64,000 bases of DNA from contig NZ_JACOOQ010000013.1 of assembly GCF_014287815.1 (NCBI RefSeq), positions 24,910 through 88,909 of the forward strand. The letters are read 5' to 3'. The stretch's first letter is position 1, and the number at the start of each line of letters is the position of its first letter. Positions 1 through 6,846 of the stretch are shown one piece after another. Source of the stretch: Clostridium lentum (GTDB taxonomy: Bacteria > Bacillota > Clostridia > Clostridiales > Clostridiaceae). The notes beneath the pieces are model-generated. The model did no database searches, had not been told where the DNA came from, and worked only from the letters and a program-made list of their open reading frames with translations. Position numbers and translations under genes: made by a program.

Positions 1-45
1 TAATATTATTGCCATTATACATAAAACTGTATTTTTACTTTTCAT
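1..45 (-). CDS. N-terminus of a truncated (window-edge) protein
   Basis: A minus-strand ATG at position 45 follows a strong ribosome site (GGAGGAAGCTT) and opens a frame to the window edge. The visible residues are MKSKNTVLCIMAIIL, which resemble the start of a signal peptide or membrane anchor (basic, then hydrophobic). The gene continues outside the window, so its function cannot be judged. It lies downstream of the helicase gene on the same strand. Confidence 0.5.
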   Translation of the reverse strand, partial: MKSKNTVLCIMAIIL

Positions 46-99
46 AAAGCTTCCTCCAACATCTATATGACAATATTATTATGCACTATGTTTAAAAAA

Positions 100-2091
100 T
101 TAATTTACTAATATAATTAAATTATTTTCCATCAGTACTTTTAAAGAAAAGCTTCTGCAAATGTCTTTGAATTTAATGGTAATTTTATCTTTGTCTATCT
201 CTATTACACTACCTTCACCATAAGTCCTATGATAAAGCATATTACCTACTTCTATTCCATAATCAACCTTTTCAGATTCTTCTTCAAGATGAGACTCGGC
301 AATAAATCTAGAAGCCTCTCTAAATTTTCCTCTCATTGTTTTAGGTGAAAATACATACAAATTATTTATTGCTCTAGTAATACCCACATAAAACAACCTT
401 CTTTCCTCTTCTATATTTTCTTCCATAGATGATTTATGAGGTATTACCTCTTCATTGCAATTAATAATATAGACATTATTAAACTCCATTCCTTTTACTC
501 CATGAATGGTACTTAAAATCACACCATCTTCAACAACTTTGCTACTTTCAATCTGTTCTTCCACATTATTAACGTGTACCAAGAATTCAGTAATAGTTTT
601 AAAACCTTCAGCTGCCCCTTTAAACTCTTCTAATACATCTTCTAAATCATCAAGACTTTGACCATATTTATTAGCGTATTCCCTTAAATAATCAATATAA
701 CCCATGGTAGATATTATGTATTGTATGGCACTACCTAAAGACATTTTATTTAAATATAATATTTCTTTTCTTAAGTCATCAATCTTTTTGCACTGGAACG
801 GCGGCATATCCTTTTTATTAATTAATATATCAAAAGGTGATTTATCTTCTTTATAATTATTAATATATGATAAATTTTCTTTACTCATATATCTAAAAGG
901 CTTGTTTATTATCCATGCAAAGGCATTCTTATCATATTGGTCAATAGATAATTTCAAATAGTTAATTAAATCCCTACAAATAAAATGATTAAAAAAATTA
1001 TATCCTTTATCTAATAACACAAATGGAATCTTTCTTTTTGTAAGCACATCTATCATACTTCTAGATTCCATATTGGTTCTGTATAAAATAGCATTATCCC
1101 CATATGTGCCTTGATAATTTTCTTTTATGTATTTAGCAATTTCTTCACCTTGCATATATTCATTATATGGAGTACTATAATGAACAATTCCACAATTATT
1201 GCAATAAGATATTATTTCCTTATCATTTCTATTTTCATTTTTATCAATTAATCGCTTTGATACCTCCACAATATTATTCTTACTTCTATAATTAGTAAGA
1301 AGCTTAACCTTTACTCCACCTTTAAAAGTGTCATGAAAATTAACCATATATTCTGGCTTAGATCCCCTAAATGAATAAATACATTGATCTTCATCACCTA
1401 CAGCAAAAAGTTCATTATCTTTATTCATAAGCATTAAAAAACTCACTTGTATATTATCGCAATCCTGAAATTCATCTACTAGTACATACTTAAACACCCT
1501 TCGGTACTTTTCTAAAATATTCTTCTTTTCTGTAAATAACTTTAATACTTTCACCGATAAATCATCAAAATCCCATAAACACTCTCTTTCTTTGTTACTT
1601 TCATAAACCTTTAAACATTCTAAAAATATATCCTTGCTCACAGTAGATTTAAATTCATCAACAGTACATAAAGAAGTCTTAAACATAGAAATATTATTCA
1701 TCACTTCTCTAACTTTATCATCATTAACATCATCAAAATACCTAGACAATACATTCTTTATAATGGCATGCCCCTTTCCTCCATCCATTATTTTTATATC
1801 ATAACCCTCTCTCAGTAATATCTTATAAAACAATCCATGAAAAGTACCAAAAAAAGGTGCTCTTTCTTTTTTAAATATATTTTTATATCTATTTCTCATA
1901 TTATCAGCAGCTGCTCTTGTAAATGTTATCACTATTATATTACCTTCATTTATCTTCAAATCCTCAATAAGATGATTTACTCTATTAATTATTACTGTTG
2001 TCTTACCTGAACCAGGAGAAGCTACAACTAAAACATTTTTTTCTTTTATATATACTGCATTTCTTTGATTAATATCTAAATTTACTTTCAT
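100..2091 (-). CDS. UvrD/PcrA-type superfamily 1 DNA helicase
   Basis: A 663-residue ATP-dependent 3'-5' DNA helicase of the UvrD/Rep/PcrA family. Visible motifs in order are Walker A (ASPGSGKTT, about residues 24-32), motif Ia (TFTRAAADNMRNR), the DEFQD Walker B box near residue 208, the QCIYSFRG motif, and the late motif STIHGVKGMEF followed by YVGITRA. The C-terminal 50 residues (NMLYHRTYGEGSVIEI onward) look like the small Tudor-like tail of PcrA/UvrD. It is shorter than canonical PcrA (about 740 residues), so it may be a paralogue instead of the essential enzyme. ATG preceded by AGGGGGAAAA. It probably acts on DNA repair or replication intermediates. It is transcribed alone, after the terminator at 2236. 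Confidence 0.9.
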   Translation of the reverse strand: MKVNLDINQRNAVYIKEKNVLVVASPGSGKTTVIINRVNHLIEDLKINEGNIIVITFTRAAADNMRNRYKNIFKKERAPFFGTFHGLFYKILLREGYDIKIMDGGKGHAIIKNVLSRYFDDVNDDKVREVMNNISMFKTSLCTVDEFKSTVSKDIFLECLKVYESNKERECLWDFDDLSVKVLKLFTEKKNILEKYRRVFKYVLVDEFQDCDNIQVSFLMLMNKDNELFAVGDEDQCIYSFRGSKPEYMVNFHDTFKGGVKVKLLTNYRSKNNIVEVSKRLIDKNENRNDKEIISYCNNCGIVHYSTPYNEYMQGEEIAKYIKENYQGTYGDNAILYRTNMESRSMIDVLTKRKIPFVLLDKGYNFFNHFICRDLINYLKLSIDQYDKNAFAWIINKPFRYMSKENLSYINNYKEDKSPFDILINKKDMPPFQCKKIDDLRKEILYLNKMSLGSAIQYIISTMGYIDYLREYANKYGQSLDDLEDVLEEFKGAAEGFKTITEFLVHVNNVEEQIESSKVVEDGVILSTIHGVKGMEFNNVYIINCNEEVIPHKSSMEENIEEERRLFYVGITRAINNLYVFSPKTMRGKFREASRFIAESHLEEESEKVDYGIEVGNMLYHRTYGEGSVIEIDKDKITIKFKDICRSFSLKVLMENNLIILVN

Positions 2092-2235
2092 TTTTCCCCC
2101 TATGATTCAAAACATCTTTTTTACATATCTACTATGTTATCATAATTATTGCCCTTATTTTATAAAAATAACTACATTAATAATAATTTCTAGATGTTTG
2201 TATAGTAATTATTAAATTAATCCTAAAATAAAAAA

Positions 2236-2257
2236 ACATCTTAAAAAATTAAGATGT
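2236..2257 (-). terminator. Hairpin terminator after the small Cys protein gene
   Basis: A perfect 9-bp stem (ACATCTTAA/TTAAGATGT) with a 4-nt loop, flanked by T-runs on both strands. It ends the minus-strand gene at 2265 and separates it from the helicase gene. Confidence 0.85.
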
Positions 2258-2264
2258 CTTTTTA

Positions 2265-2489
2265 TTAATAATCCTTTAATGCCCCAACTAATTGATAGAT
2301 ATCTTCTTCTATATCATCATTAGAATAATTAAATTTCTTATCAATATTATCTTTTATATTAATACTTTCGCTATCTAAATACTCTTTAAATGGACATATC
2401 TCATAACCTTTAGGATCAGGATACATTGGACATTCATTATAACAATTTACTCTCACTTTGCCTGTTGACCAAAATGGGCACTTACTCAT
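2265..2489 (-). CDS. Small four-cysteine protein, unknown function
   Basis: A 74-residue protein whose start is set by the ribosome site GGGGAGAGG just upstream of ATG GTAs equivalent MSKCPFW; a longer TTG-started form is less likely. The N-terminal half has four cysteines in the pattern CPFW...CYNECPMYP...CPFKEY, which would suit zinc or iron-sulfur binding or disulfides. The rest is acidic and polar, ending QLVGALKDY. There is no signal peptide or membrane segment. I do not recognise the family. The gene is monocistronic, with an inverted repeat in its promoter region (2533-2558) and its own terminator. Confidence 0.6.
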   Translation of the reverse strand: MSKCPFWSTGKVRVNCYNECPMYPDPKGYEICPFKEYLDSESINIKDNIDKKFNYSNDDIEEDIYQLVGALKDY

Positions 2490-2532
2490 AAACCTCTCCC
2501 CTTGCAAATAAAGATTATATTTTATCTAATTA

Positions 2533-2558
2533 TACAGTTATTATACATCATAACTGTA
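2533..2558. promoter_or_regulatory. Inverted repeat upstream of the small Cys protein
   Basis: A perfect 9-bp inverted repeat (TACAGTTAT / ATAACTGTA) with an 8-nt spacer lies about 45-70 bp before the start at 2489. It overlaps TATAAT-like sequence on the minus strand. It could be an operator, but this is inference; the binding protein is unknown. Confidence 0.4.
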
Positions 2559-2651
2559 AAAAAATAAATACTTTTACTTTATTTACCTGTACATTTATGA
2601 ATATGTCCTTTATACTCACCTTTTTCTTGACTTAAACTATTAATACTTATA

Positions 2652-2969
2652 TTATTTATTTTTAATTACAGTAATATTAATAATTTCATTTTGAAAAGCT
2701 TTTAATAAAGCTTTTTCCAGTACTTTTTCTCTATCAAAATTTTCTATATCTCTGCATTCAGCAAAAACTTTATTAATATCACCATTTGCATTTCTATAAG
2801 TAAGCGTAACATATGGCTTATCAAAAGTAACATCTACTATTTTTAGCCCCCAAGAAATTTGTGCAAAATCACCATCTATTTTCAGTCTAGTAAGCTCATT
2901 TAATTTTTCTGTTTCTTCATTTGGATCTGTTACAATAATTAATTCATCTCCAACTTTATACTTAGACAT
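2652..2969 (-). CDS. Conserved-looking hypothetical protein, 105 aa
   Basis: A soluble 105-residue protein with no membrane segment, signal peptide or cysteine cluster (a single Cys). It starts MSKYKVGDELIIV, has a central WGLKIVDVTF segment and ends with a lysine-rich tail. The ATG follows AGGGGATGAGGAT. The alternation of short strand-like segments and a helix near residues 80-97 suggests a small beta-rich fold, but I do not recognise it. It stands alone between the small Cys protein and the divergently transcribed perR. The 144 bp downstream hold no convincing gene. Confidence 0.55.
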   Translation of the reverse strand: MSKYKVGDELIIVTDPNEETEKLNELTRLKIDGDFAQISWGLKIVDVTFDKPYVTLTYRNANGDINKVFAECRDIENFDREKVLEKALLKAFQNEIINITVIKNK

Positions 2970-3084
2970 ATCCTCATCCCCTTACCTTTTTATATTAATT
3001 TAACATATTTTAAATATTTTTTCAACAATTTTGTAAAAATTTATAAATTTTTTCTTTATATTCTATATTAATTAATATTTATTA

Positions 3085-3114
3085 TTGACAAATAATTATA
3101 CAGTTTCATATAAT
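3085..3114 (+). promoter_or_regulatory. Sigma-A promoter of perR
   Basis: A TTGACA -35 box (3085-3090) and TATAAT -10 box (3109-3114) are separated by 18 nt, 31 bp before the perR start. Both hexamers match consensus. No clear PerR box was identified over it. Confidence 0.75.
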
Positions 3115-3144
3115 AATTACATAGAATTAAAGGCGGTGCTATTT

Positions 3145-3552
3145 ATGGAGAACATATCTTTAATATTTAAAGAAAAAAAATTAAAACTTACGCCTCAAAG
3201 ATTAGCTGTATATCAATATTTAAAATCTACAAATGAGCATCCTTCTGCTGAAATTATTTATAATGCTCTTCAAGCAACTTATCCTACTATGAGTCTTGCA
3301 ACTGTATATAAGTCTCTTAAAACTCTTGTAGAAGTAAACTTAGTACAGGAACTTAATGTAGGAGAAGGCAATTTTAGATATGATGCTAACTGTTTTGAGC
3401 ATTGTCATATTCAATGTGTAAAATGTGGTAAAGTTGAAGACTTAATGAATCTTCCTCTTCCAAATCTAAATTCTATAGTTGAAGAAAATTCAGACTATAA
3501 AGTTAATTGGAATAAAGTATTCTTTTATGGACTATGTAAAGAATGCCAGTAG
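3145..3552 (+). CDS. perR: Fur-family peroxide-responsive repressor PerR
   Basis: A 135-residue metal-dependent repressor. The N-terminal winged helix (LTPQRLAVYQYL through LATVYKSLKTL) is followed by a dimerisation domain. PerR-type regulatory metal ligands are all present by position: the histidine in NEHPSAEIIY, the aspartate in FRYDAN, the two histidines in FEHCH and the aspartate in KVEDL. Structural zinc is bound by the CVKC and CKEC pairs. This set favours PerR over Fur or Zur. The start is taken at the ATG preceded by AAAGGCGGTG, because the longer upstream frame overlaps the promoter. In clostridia PerR represses oxygen and peroxide defence genes. It is followed by its own terminator. 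Confidence 0.88.
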   Translation: MENISLIFKEKKLKLTPQRLAVYQYLKSTNEHPSAEIIYNALQATYPTMSLATVYKSLKTLVEVNLVQELNVGEGNFRYDANCFEHCHIQCVKCGKVEDLMNLPLPNLNSIVEENSDYKVNWNKVFFYGLCKECQ

Positions 3553-3573
3553 GTTAAACTTACTGGCTTTTTT
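3545..3573 (+). terminator. perR terminator
   Basis: A 7-bp GC-containing stem (GCCAGTA/TACTGGC) followed by TTTTTT. It overlaps the perR stop codon. Confidence 0.85.
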
Positions 3574-3618
3574 GTATTATCTCACCCTTAAAATCATATA
3601 TATTATAGAGGTGATATA

Positions 3619-4527
3619 ATGACAAAATTTATTATCATAAAGAAGAAAACCATCATTGCTATTATGCTCAGTATTTTAGCAATTTCCATCTTGTTTTTCT
3701 GCATAAATTATACTAAAAATATTTCCGCTTTTTTTACTCTTTCAAAACCTAATCATATTTATTATTACGACTTGGATGGAGATGGTATGAAAGATGAACT
3801 AACTATATCTGAGATTAACAACTATTATGAAATCAAAATTGAAACTTCAAATAAAGATTACATTCTTAATTGTTCAAATATAAATTTTTTAACCATCTGC
3901 CCATATTATGATTTAAAAGTAAATATTCTAGATTTATCTCGGGATAATATTCCTGAAATAATTCTTTCAAATTATTATAACAATACATCTCAATACTGCA
4001 TCTTTAAATGGAATGGTACTAGCTTTGAAAACATATTCTGCTGCAATAATAATATACTTGGAGTAATAGATTCAAAGAATTCCAAAACGCCAATCCTCTT
4101 AAAAAGCAATTTTTTAAATAACAACGATTTCTCATCATATTTCCTTGATAATGACACAGTTAAGGAAGTCACCATCAATACTGGTAATATATTCTCACTA
4201 GATGAAGTAGGAAAATTTATTGATTTAATTGAATACCCTTACGAACCAGAAGAACTACCTGATATATTTACTCCTAACATATCCAGTGATGAACTTAAAA
4301 TTTTTTGGAACTTAAATAAGGATAATTATGAATATAAATTCCAAAGTGCTTATTTTTGTGATAATGATTGGAATAACTTAGGTAATCCTAGCTCTATTTT
4401 ATGGACCTTATCTTTTCAAAAAATAAGTCGTAATGATATAACCAAACATTCTAAAGAAGTACTTATTCACCTTACTGTTAATATAGATTATTTAAATCAT
4501 TATAAGATTTCATCAATTTCAACATAA
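3619..4527 (+). CDS. Membrane-anchored VCBS/FG-GAP-like protein
   Basis: A 302-residue protein with a basic N-terminus and one hydrophobic segment (about residues 8-29) that would anchor it with the bulk outside the cell. Directly after the anchor is DLDGDGMKDEL, the calcium-binding DxDGDGxxD loop of VCBS/FG-GAP repeats. A second, degenerate copy (DLSRDNIPEIIL) lies about 55 residues later. The remainder is polar and asparagine-rich with no enzymatic motif. The ATG follows GAGGTGATATA. It is transcribed after perR but separated by a terminator. Its role is unknown; similar proteins are common, uncharacterised surface proteins of clostridia. Confidence 0.6.
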   Translation: MTKFIIIKKKTIIAIMLSILAISILFFCINYTKNISAFFTLSKPNHIYYYDLDGDGMKDELTISEINNYYEIKIETSNKDYILNCSNINFLTICPYYDLKVNILDLSRDNIPEIILSNYYNNTSQYCIFKWNGTSFENIFCCNNNILGVIDSKNSKTPILLKSNFLNNNDFSSYFLDNDTVKEVTINTGNIFSLDEVGKFIDLIEYPYEPEELPDIFTPNISSDELKIFWNLNKDNYEYKFQSAYFCDNDWNNLGNPSSILWTLSFQKISRNDITKHSKEVLIHLTVNIDYLNHYKISSIST

Positions 4528-4533
4528 AATAAA

Positions 4534-4553
4534 AGGCCGCTATATTGCGGCCT
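4534..4553. terminator. GC-rich terminator between converging genes
   Basis: GGCCGC/GCGGCC stem with a 6-nt loop. On the minus strand it is followed by TTTTATTTT, so it ends the transcript of the gene at 4674. It may also stop plus-strand transcription. Confidence 0.8.
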
Positions 4554-4673
4554 AAAAGGGGGATGGGGGGGTTTTTAGCTTAATGAAGAATTTATCTTCA
4601 TTTGCTATAGGAGAATACTTCTCCGGTACACTATTATTATTTCCCTTTAATTTTCTTTTATACACTTTCTCCC
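4554..4673 (-). ncRNA. C-rich structured 3' UTR, possible small RNA
   Basis: On the minus strand, between the stop codon at 4674 and the terminator at 4534, are two short hairpins (GGAGAA/TTCTCC and GAAGA/TCTTC). A run of seven C, AT and five C (complement of 4558-4571) follows, just before the terminator. C-rich unpaired segments next to a terminator hairpin are typical of Firmicute small RNAs that pair with GGAGG ribosome sites. That this one is processed or independently made is inference. Confidence 0.3.
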
Positions 4674-5186
4674 TTAATCTTTAAATGCACCTTTAGCATA
4701 TAATTCGATTATTTTATCTACAAATGGCACTCTTTCTATTGATACTATATTTCTAAGAGACCTTAATAGTTGCATGTTTTCATCATTTACATCTACTTGA
4801 AACTTTCTATTATTCTTTGGTAAATCTTCATTAAAAATATCCATTTCCTCATTTACTACAGATTCGCTATTATCATTATTTATATTATTAACGCTATTTA
4901 CATTATCTGTTCTTCCTCCATTGTTACCCATTAAATTTTGAAGCATGCCTAGATTAAAATTATTAAAATCTATTCCGTCCCTATTCATATTTTGAAGCAT
5001 ATTATTAATCTGATTCATATCTATGTTTCCAAACATACTTAACAACTGGGCAGGATTAATTCCAAAAGGTCCGTTATATTGCGGCTGCTGCCTAGCCTGT
5101 TGCTGTGGTTGTCTTTGCTGCTGCATCTGTCTTCTTCTATTTTCAGTGGTATTATCCCTTTTGCTTTTATGTCTTCTCTTTGACAT
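4674..5186 (-). CDS. Q/N-rich low-complexity protein, coat-associated candidate
   Basis: A 170-residue protein with a strongly basic N-terminus (MSKRRHKSKRD), a glutamine-rich stretch (about residues 20-37) and an asparagine/methionine-rich middle with repeated NxxxML-type units. The acidic, better-ordered C-terminus (residues 125-170) ends VDKIIELYAKGAFKD. There is no membrane segment or cysteine. The ATG follows AGGAGGGGGAAA. It is the most upstream-lying of three odd-composition genes on this strand by coordinate. Its Cys-rich neighbours suggest a spore-surface role, but nothing in its own sequence proves it. Confidence 0.5.
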   Translation of the reverse strand: MSKRRHKSKRDNTTENRRRQMQQQRQPQQQARQQPQYNGPFGINPAQLLSMFGNIDMNQINNMLQNMNRDGIDFNNFNLGMLQNLMGNNGGRTDNVNSVNNINNDNSESVVNEEMDIFNEDLPKNNRKFQVDVNDENMQLLRSLRNIVSIERVPFVDKIIELYAKGAFKD

Positions 5187-5261
5187 TTTCCCCCTCCTAT
5201 TATCTTTCTATTAAATTATATGTATTTAGGTAAAAAAAGTAGCATATTTTTATAATATTTT

Positions 5262-5283
5262 TGGAGGGTTAAAAAACCCTCCA
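5262..5283 (-). terminator. Hairpin after the Cys-rich gene
   Basis: A perfect 9-bp stem (TGGAGGGTT/AACCCTCCA) 10 nt downstream of the stop at 5293. The minus strand shows A-rich rather than U-rich sequence after it, so it is an atypical terminator or an RNA-stabilising hairpin. Confidence 0.45.
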
Positions 5284-5292
5284 CCCTCTACA

Positions 5293-5622
5293 CTAGCAGC
5301 AGCAATTGCTTTCACAGCAACAATTTGAGTTGTTTGTGCAGCAACAGCTTCCGTTGTTTCCATTTCCACCAAAGAAACTTCCGCAACCTCCACATAGCAA
5401 GAATAATAAAATAATTAGATATGATGAACCACTACATAATAGTCCTGATCCACAAGCTATTAATAAGAATATAATAGGTGCTACACAACTATTAATTCCT
5501 GAAAATGGATTTCCGCAGCATCCACCATTGTTGTTATTATTGTTATTACAGCAACAATTTTGTGGACAACATGGCTGACAACAGCAGCAACATTCATCTT
5601 TGTGATAATGTTTTTTTGACAT
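5293..5622 (-). CDS. Cysteine-cluster membrane protein, 109 aa (26 Cys)
   Basis: An extreme composition: 26 of 109 residues are cysteine, arranged as runs (CCCCC, CC, CCC, CC, then CCC three times at the C-terminus) and spaced by asparagine and glycine stretches. Two hydrophobic stretches (VAPIIFLLIACGSGLL and SSYLIILLFLLC) in the middle suggest a membrane hairpin with Cys-rich tails. The ATG follows AGGAGGAGATG. It lies 26 nt after a second Gly/Cys-rich membrane protein and is probably co-transcribed with it. Such composition is known from cross-linked spore coat or exosporium proteins, which is the best guess. No enzymatic motif is present. Confidence 0.6.
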   Translation of the reverse strand: MSKKHYHKDECCCCCQPCCPQNCCCNNNNNNNGGCCGNPFSGINSCVAPIIFLLIACGSGLLCSGSSYLIILLFLLCGGCGSFFGGNGNNGSCCCTNNSNCCCESNCCC

Positions 5623-5648
5623 TTCAACATCTCCTCCTTATTTACTTT

Positions 5649-6113
5649 CTAGTAGCATCCGCCAACAAGGCCGTCTAGTCCATCACAAATTCCACAATTT
5701 CCTAGTCCGTAGTTTCCAAATCCACTGCCTAATCCGCAATTTCCGAATCCTCCACCAAATCCGTTATTACATCCGCTACATAAGAATAAAATAACTAATA
5801 AGAATAACCATCCACTGCAGCCTCCATTTCCATAACCATTATTTGAATTCCCTTGACAGCAGCAACAGTCATTTGATCCATTATTACAACAACAATTATT
5901 TCCTACATTATTTGTACTTTGATTAGTATAGAATAATATTAATAATATCCAAATCCACCAACCAAATCCGCAGTTTCCAATACCAGCATTGCCTAATCCA
6001 CCAGCATTGCCTAATCCACCTAAATTGCCACATCCGCAGCCACAGCCACAGCTACTACCAACTGATGAATAATCTGATGGTTGCATTTCACCAATGATAT
6101 CGTTCATTTGCAT
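5649..6113 (-). CDS. Gly/Cys-rich two-pass membrane protein, 154 aa (19 Cys)
   Basis: A 154-residue protein with alternating CGCGCGCG, short GLGNAG repeats, two hydrophobic segments (GWWIWILLILFY and GWLFLLVILFLC) and a glycine-rich tail (GFGGGFGNCGLGSGFGN). It has 19 cysteines, including CCC and CCCC runs. The arrangement of a hydrophobic stretch set in Gly/Cys-rich flanks matches the neighbouring 109-residue protein, so the two are probably distant paralogues. The ATG follows GGAGGAATCAATT; an ATG two codons later is an alternative. A spore-envelope role is inferred from composition only. Confidence 0.58.
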   Translation of the reverse strand: MQMNDIIGEMQPSDYSSVGSSCGCGCGCGNLGGLGNAGGLGNAGIGNCGFGWWIWILLILFYTNQSTNNVGNNCCCNNGSNDCCCCQGNSNNGYGNGGCSGWLFLLVILFLCSGCNNGFGGGFGNCGLGSGFGNYGLGNCGICDGLDGLVGGCY

Positions 6114-6230
6114 AATTGATTCCTCCTATTGATTTAAATTTATAATTAAATTTATACTATATACTATTCTCCCGCAAATAATTTGACACTATTTTATTCA
6201 ATGCTTTATTTTTATACTATTTTTTCTTAC

Positions 6231-6257
6231 AAAAAAAGAACTGCCATTTGGCAGCTC
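6231..6257 (-). terminator. engB terminator
   Basis: A CTGCCA/TGGCAG stem followed on the minus strand by seven T, just past the engB stop. It ends the proteostasis gene block. Confidence 0.85.
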
Positions 6258-6258
6258 T

Positions 6259-6846
6259 CTACTGAGATAAATCACCGAATAAAATATCATTTAATTGTTC
6301 TGCACCCTTCTTATTTAAAGACGAGAAGAAACATAATGTATCATTTTCAGTTAATTTTAATGTTTCTTTTATTATTTTTTTACTTTTTACTAAATCATTG
6401 TTAGATAGTTTATCACTTTTAGTTGCAACCACTATTACATCATATCCATAATGTTTTATCCATTCATGCATAGTAATATCATCTGCTGTAGGCTTATGTC
6501 TTGAGTCAACTAATAAGATAACTCTCTTTAATTCTTCACGAGCTGTAAGATAAGTTTCAATTGTTTTTCCCCATGACTCCTGCTCTTTCTTTGATACCTT
6601 TGCATAACCATAACCTGGTAAATCAACTAAATAAAACCCATCATTTATTAAAAAGAAGTTTATTAGTCTTGTCTTTCCTGGGGTTTGTGATACTTTAGCT
6701 AATTTTCTTCTATTAGTTAAAGCATTTATTATTGAGCTCTTTCCAACATTAGATCTTCCAACGAAAGCTACTTCATTAAGTCCATCTTCTGGATACTGCT
6801 CTCTTCTAACCGCTGATGTTATAAATTCTGACTTGTTAATTATCAA
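6259..6846 (-). CDS. engB: Ribosome biogenesis GTPase EngB (YsxC)
   Basis: A 195-residue GTPase needed for late 50S assembly. G1 is [10 protein letters not shown]2/G3 are [11 protein letters not shown] and [11 protein letters not shown]4 is TKSD and the switch spacing is that of YihA/YsxC. The start is set at a TTG (6846) placed 9 nt after GGAG, giving [13 protein letters not shown] like other family members; the upstream TTG at 6861 lacks a ribosome site. It overlaps the end of lon by 11 nt, so the two are translationally coupled. The lon-ysxC order is conserved in Bacillus and Clostridium. Confidence 0.93.
   Translation of the reverse strand: MIINKSEFITSAVRREQYPEDGLNEVAFVGRSNVGKSSIINALTNRRKLAKVSQTPGKTRLINFFLINDGFYLVDLPGYGYAKVSKKEQESWGKTIETYLTAREELKRVILLVDSRHKPTADDITMHEWIKHYGYDVIVVATKSDKLSNNDLVKSKKIIKETLKLTENDTLCFFSSLNKKGAEQLNDILFGDLSQ

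Noticed and set aside
2520..2650. Short minus-strand frame ending EYKGHIHKCTGK
   Set aside because: No start codon or ribosome site; may be a relic but cannot be supported.
3085..3145. PerR box over the perR promoter
   Set aside because: Only loose AT-rich similarity to TTATAATNATTATAA.
4558..4571. G-quadruplex from the G5-AT-G7 run
   Set aside because: Only two G-runs; at best a weak two-layer form. The C-rich reading on the minus strand is more useful.
5306..5578. Open frames on the plus strand opposite the Cys-rich genes
   Set aside because: They are shadows of repetitive Cys/Asn codons, with no ribosome site.
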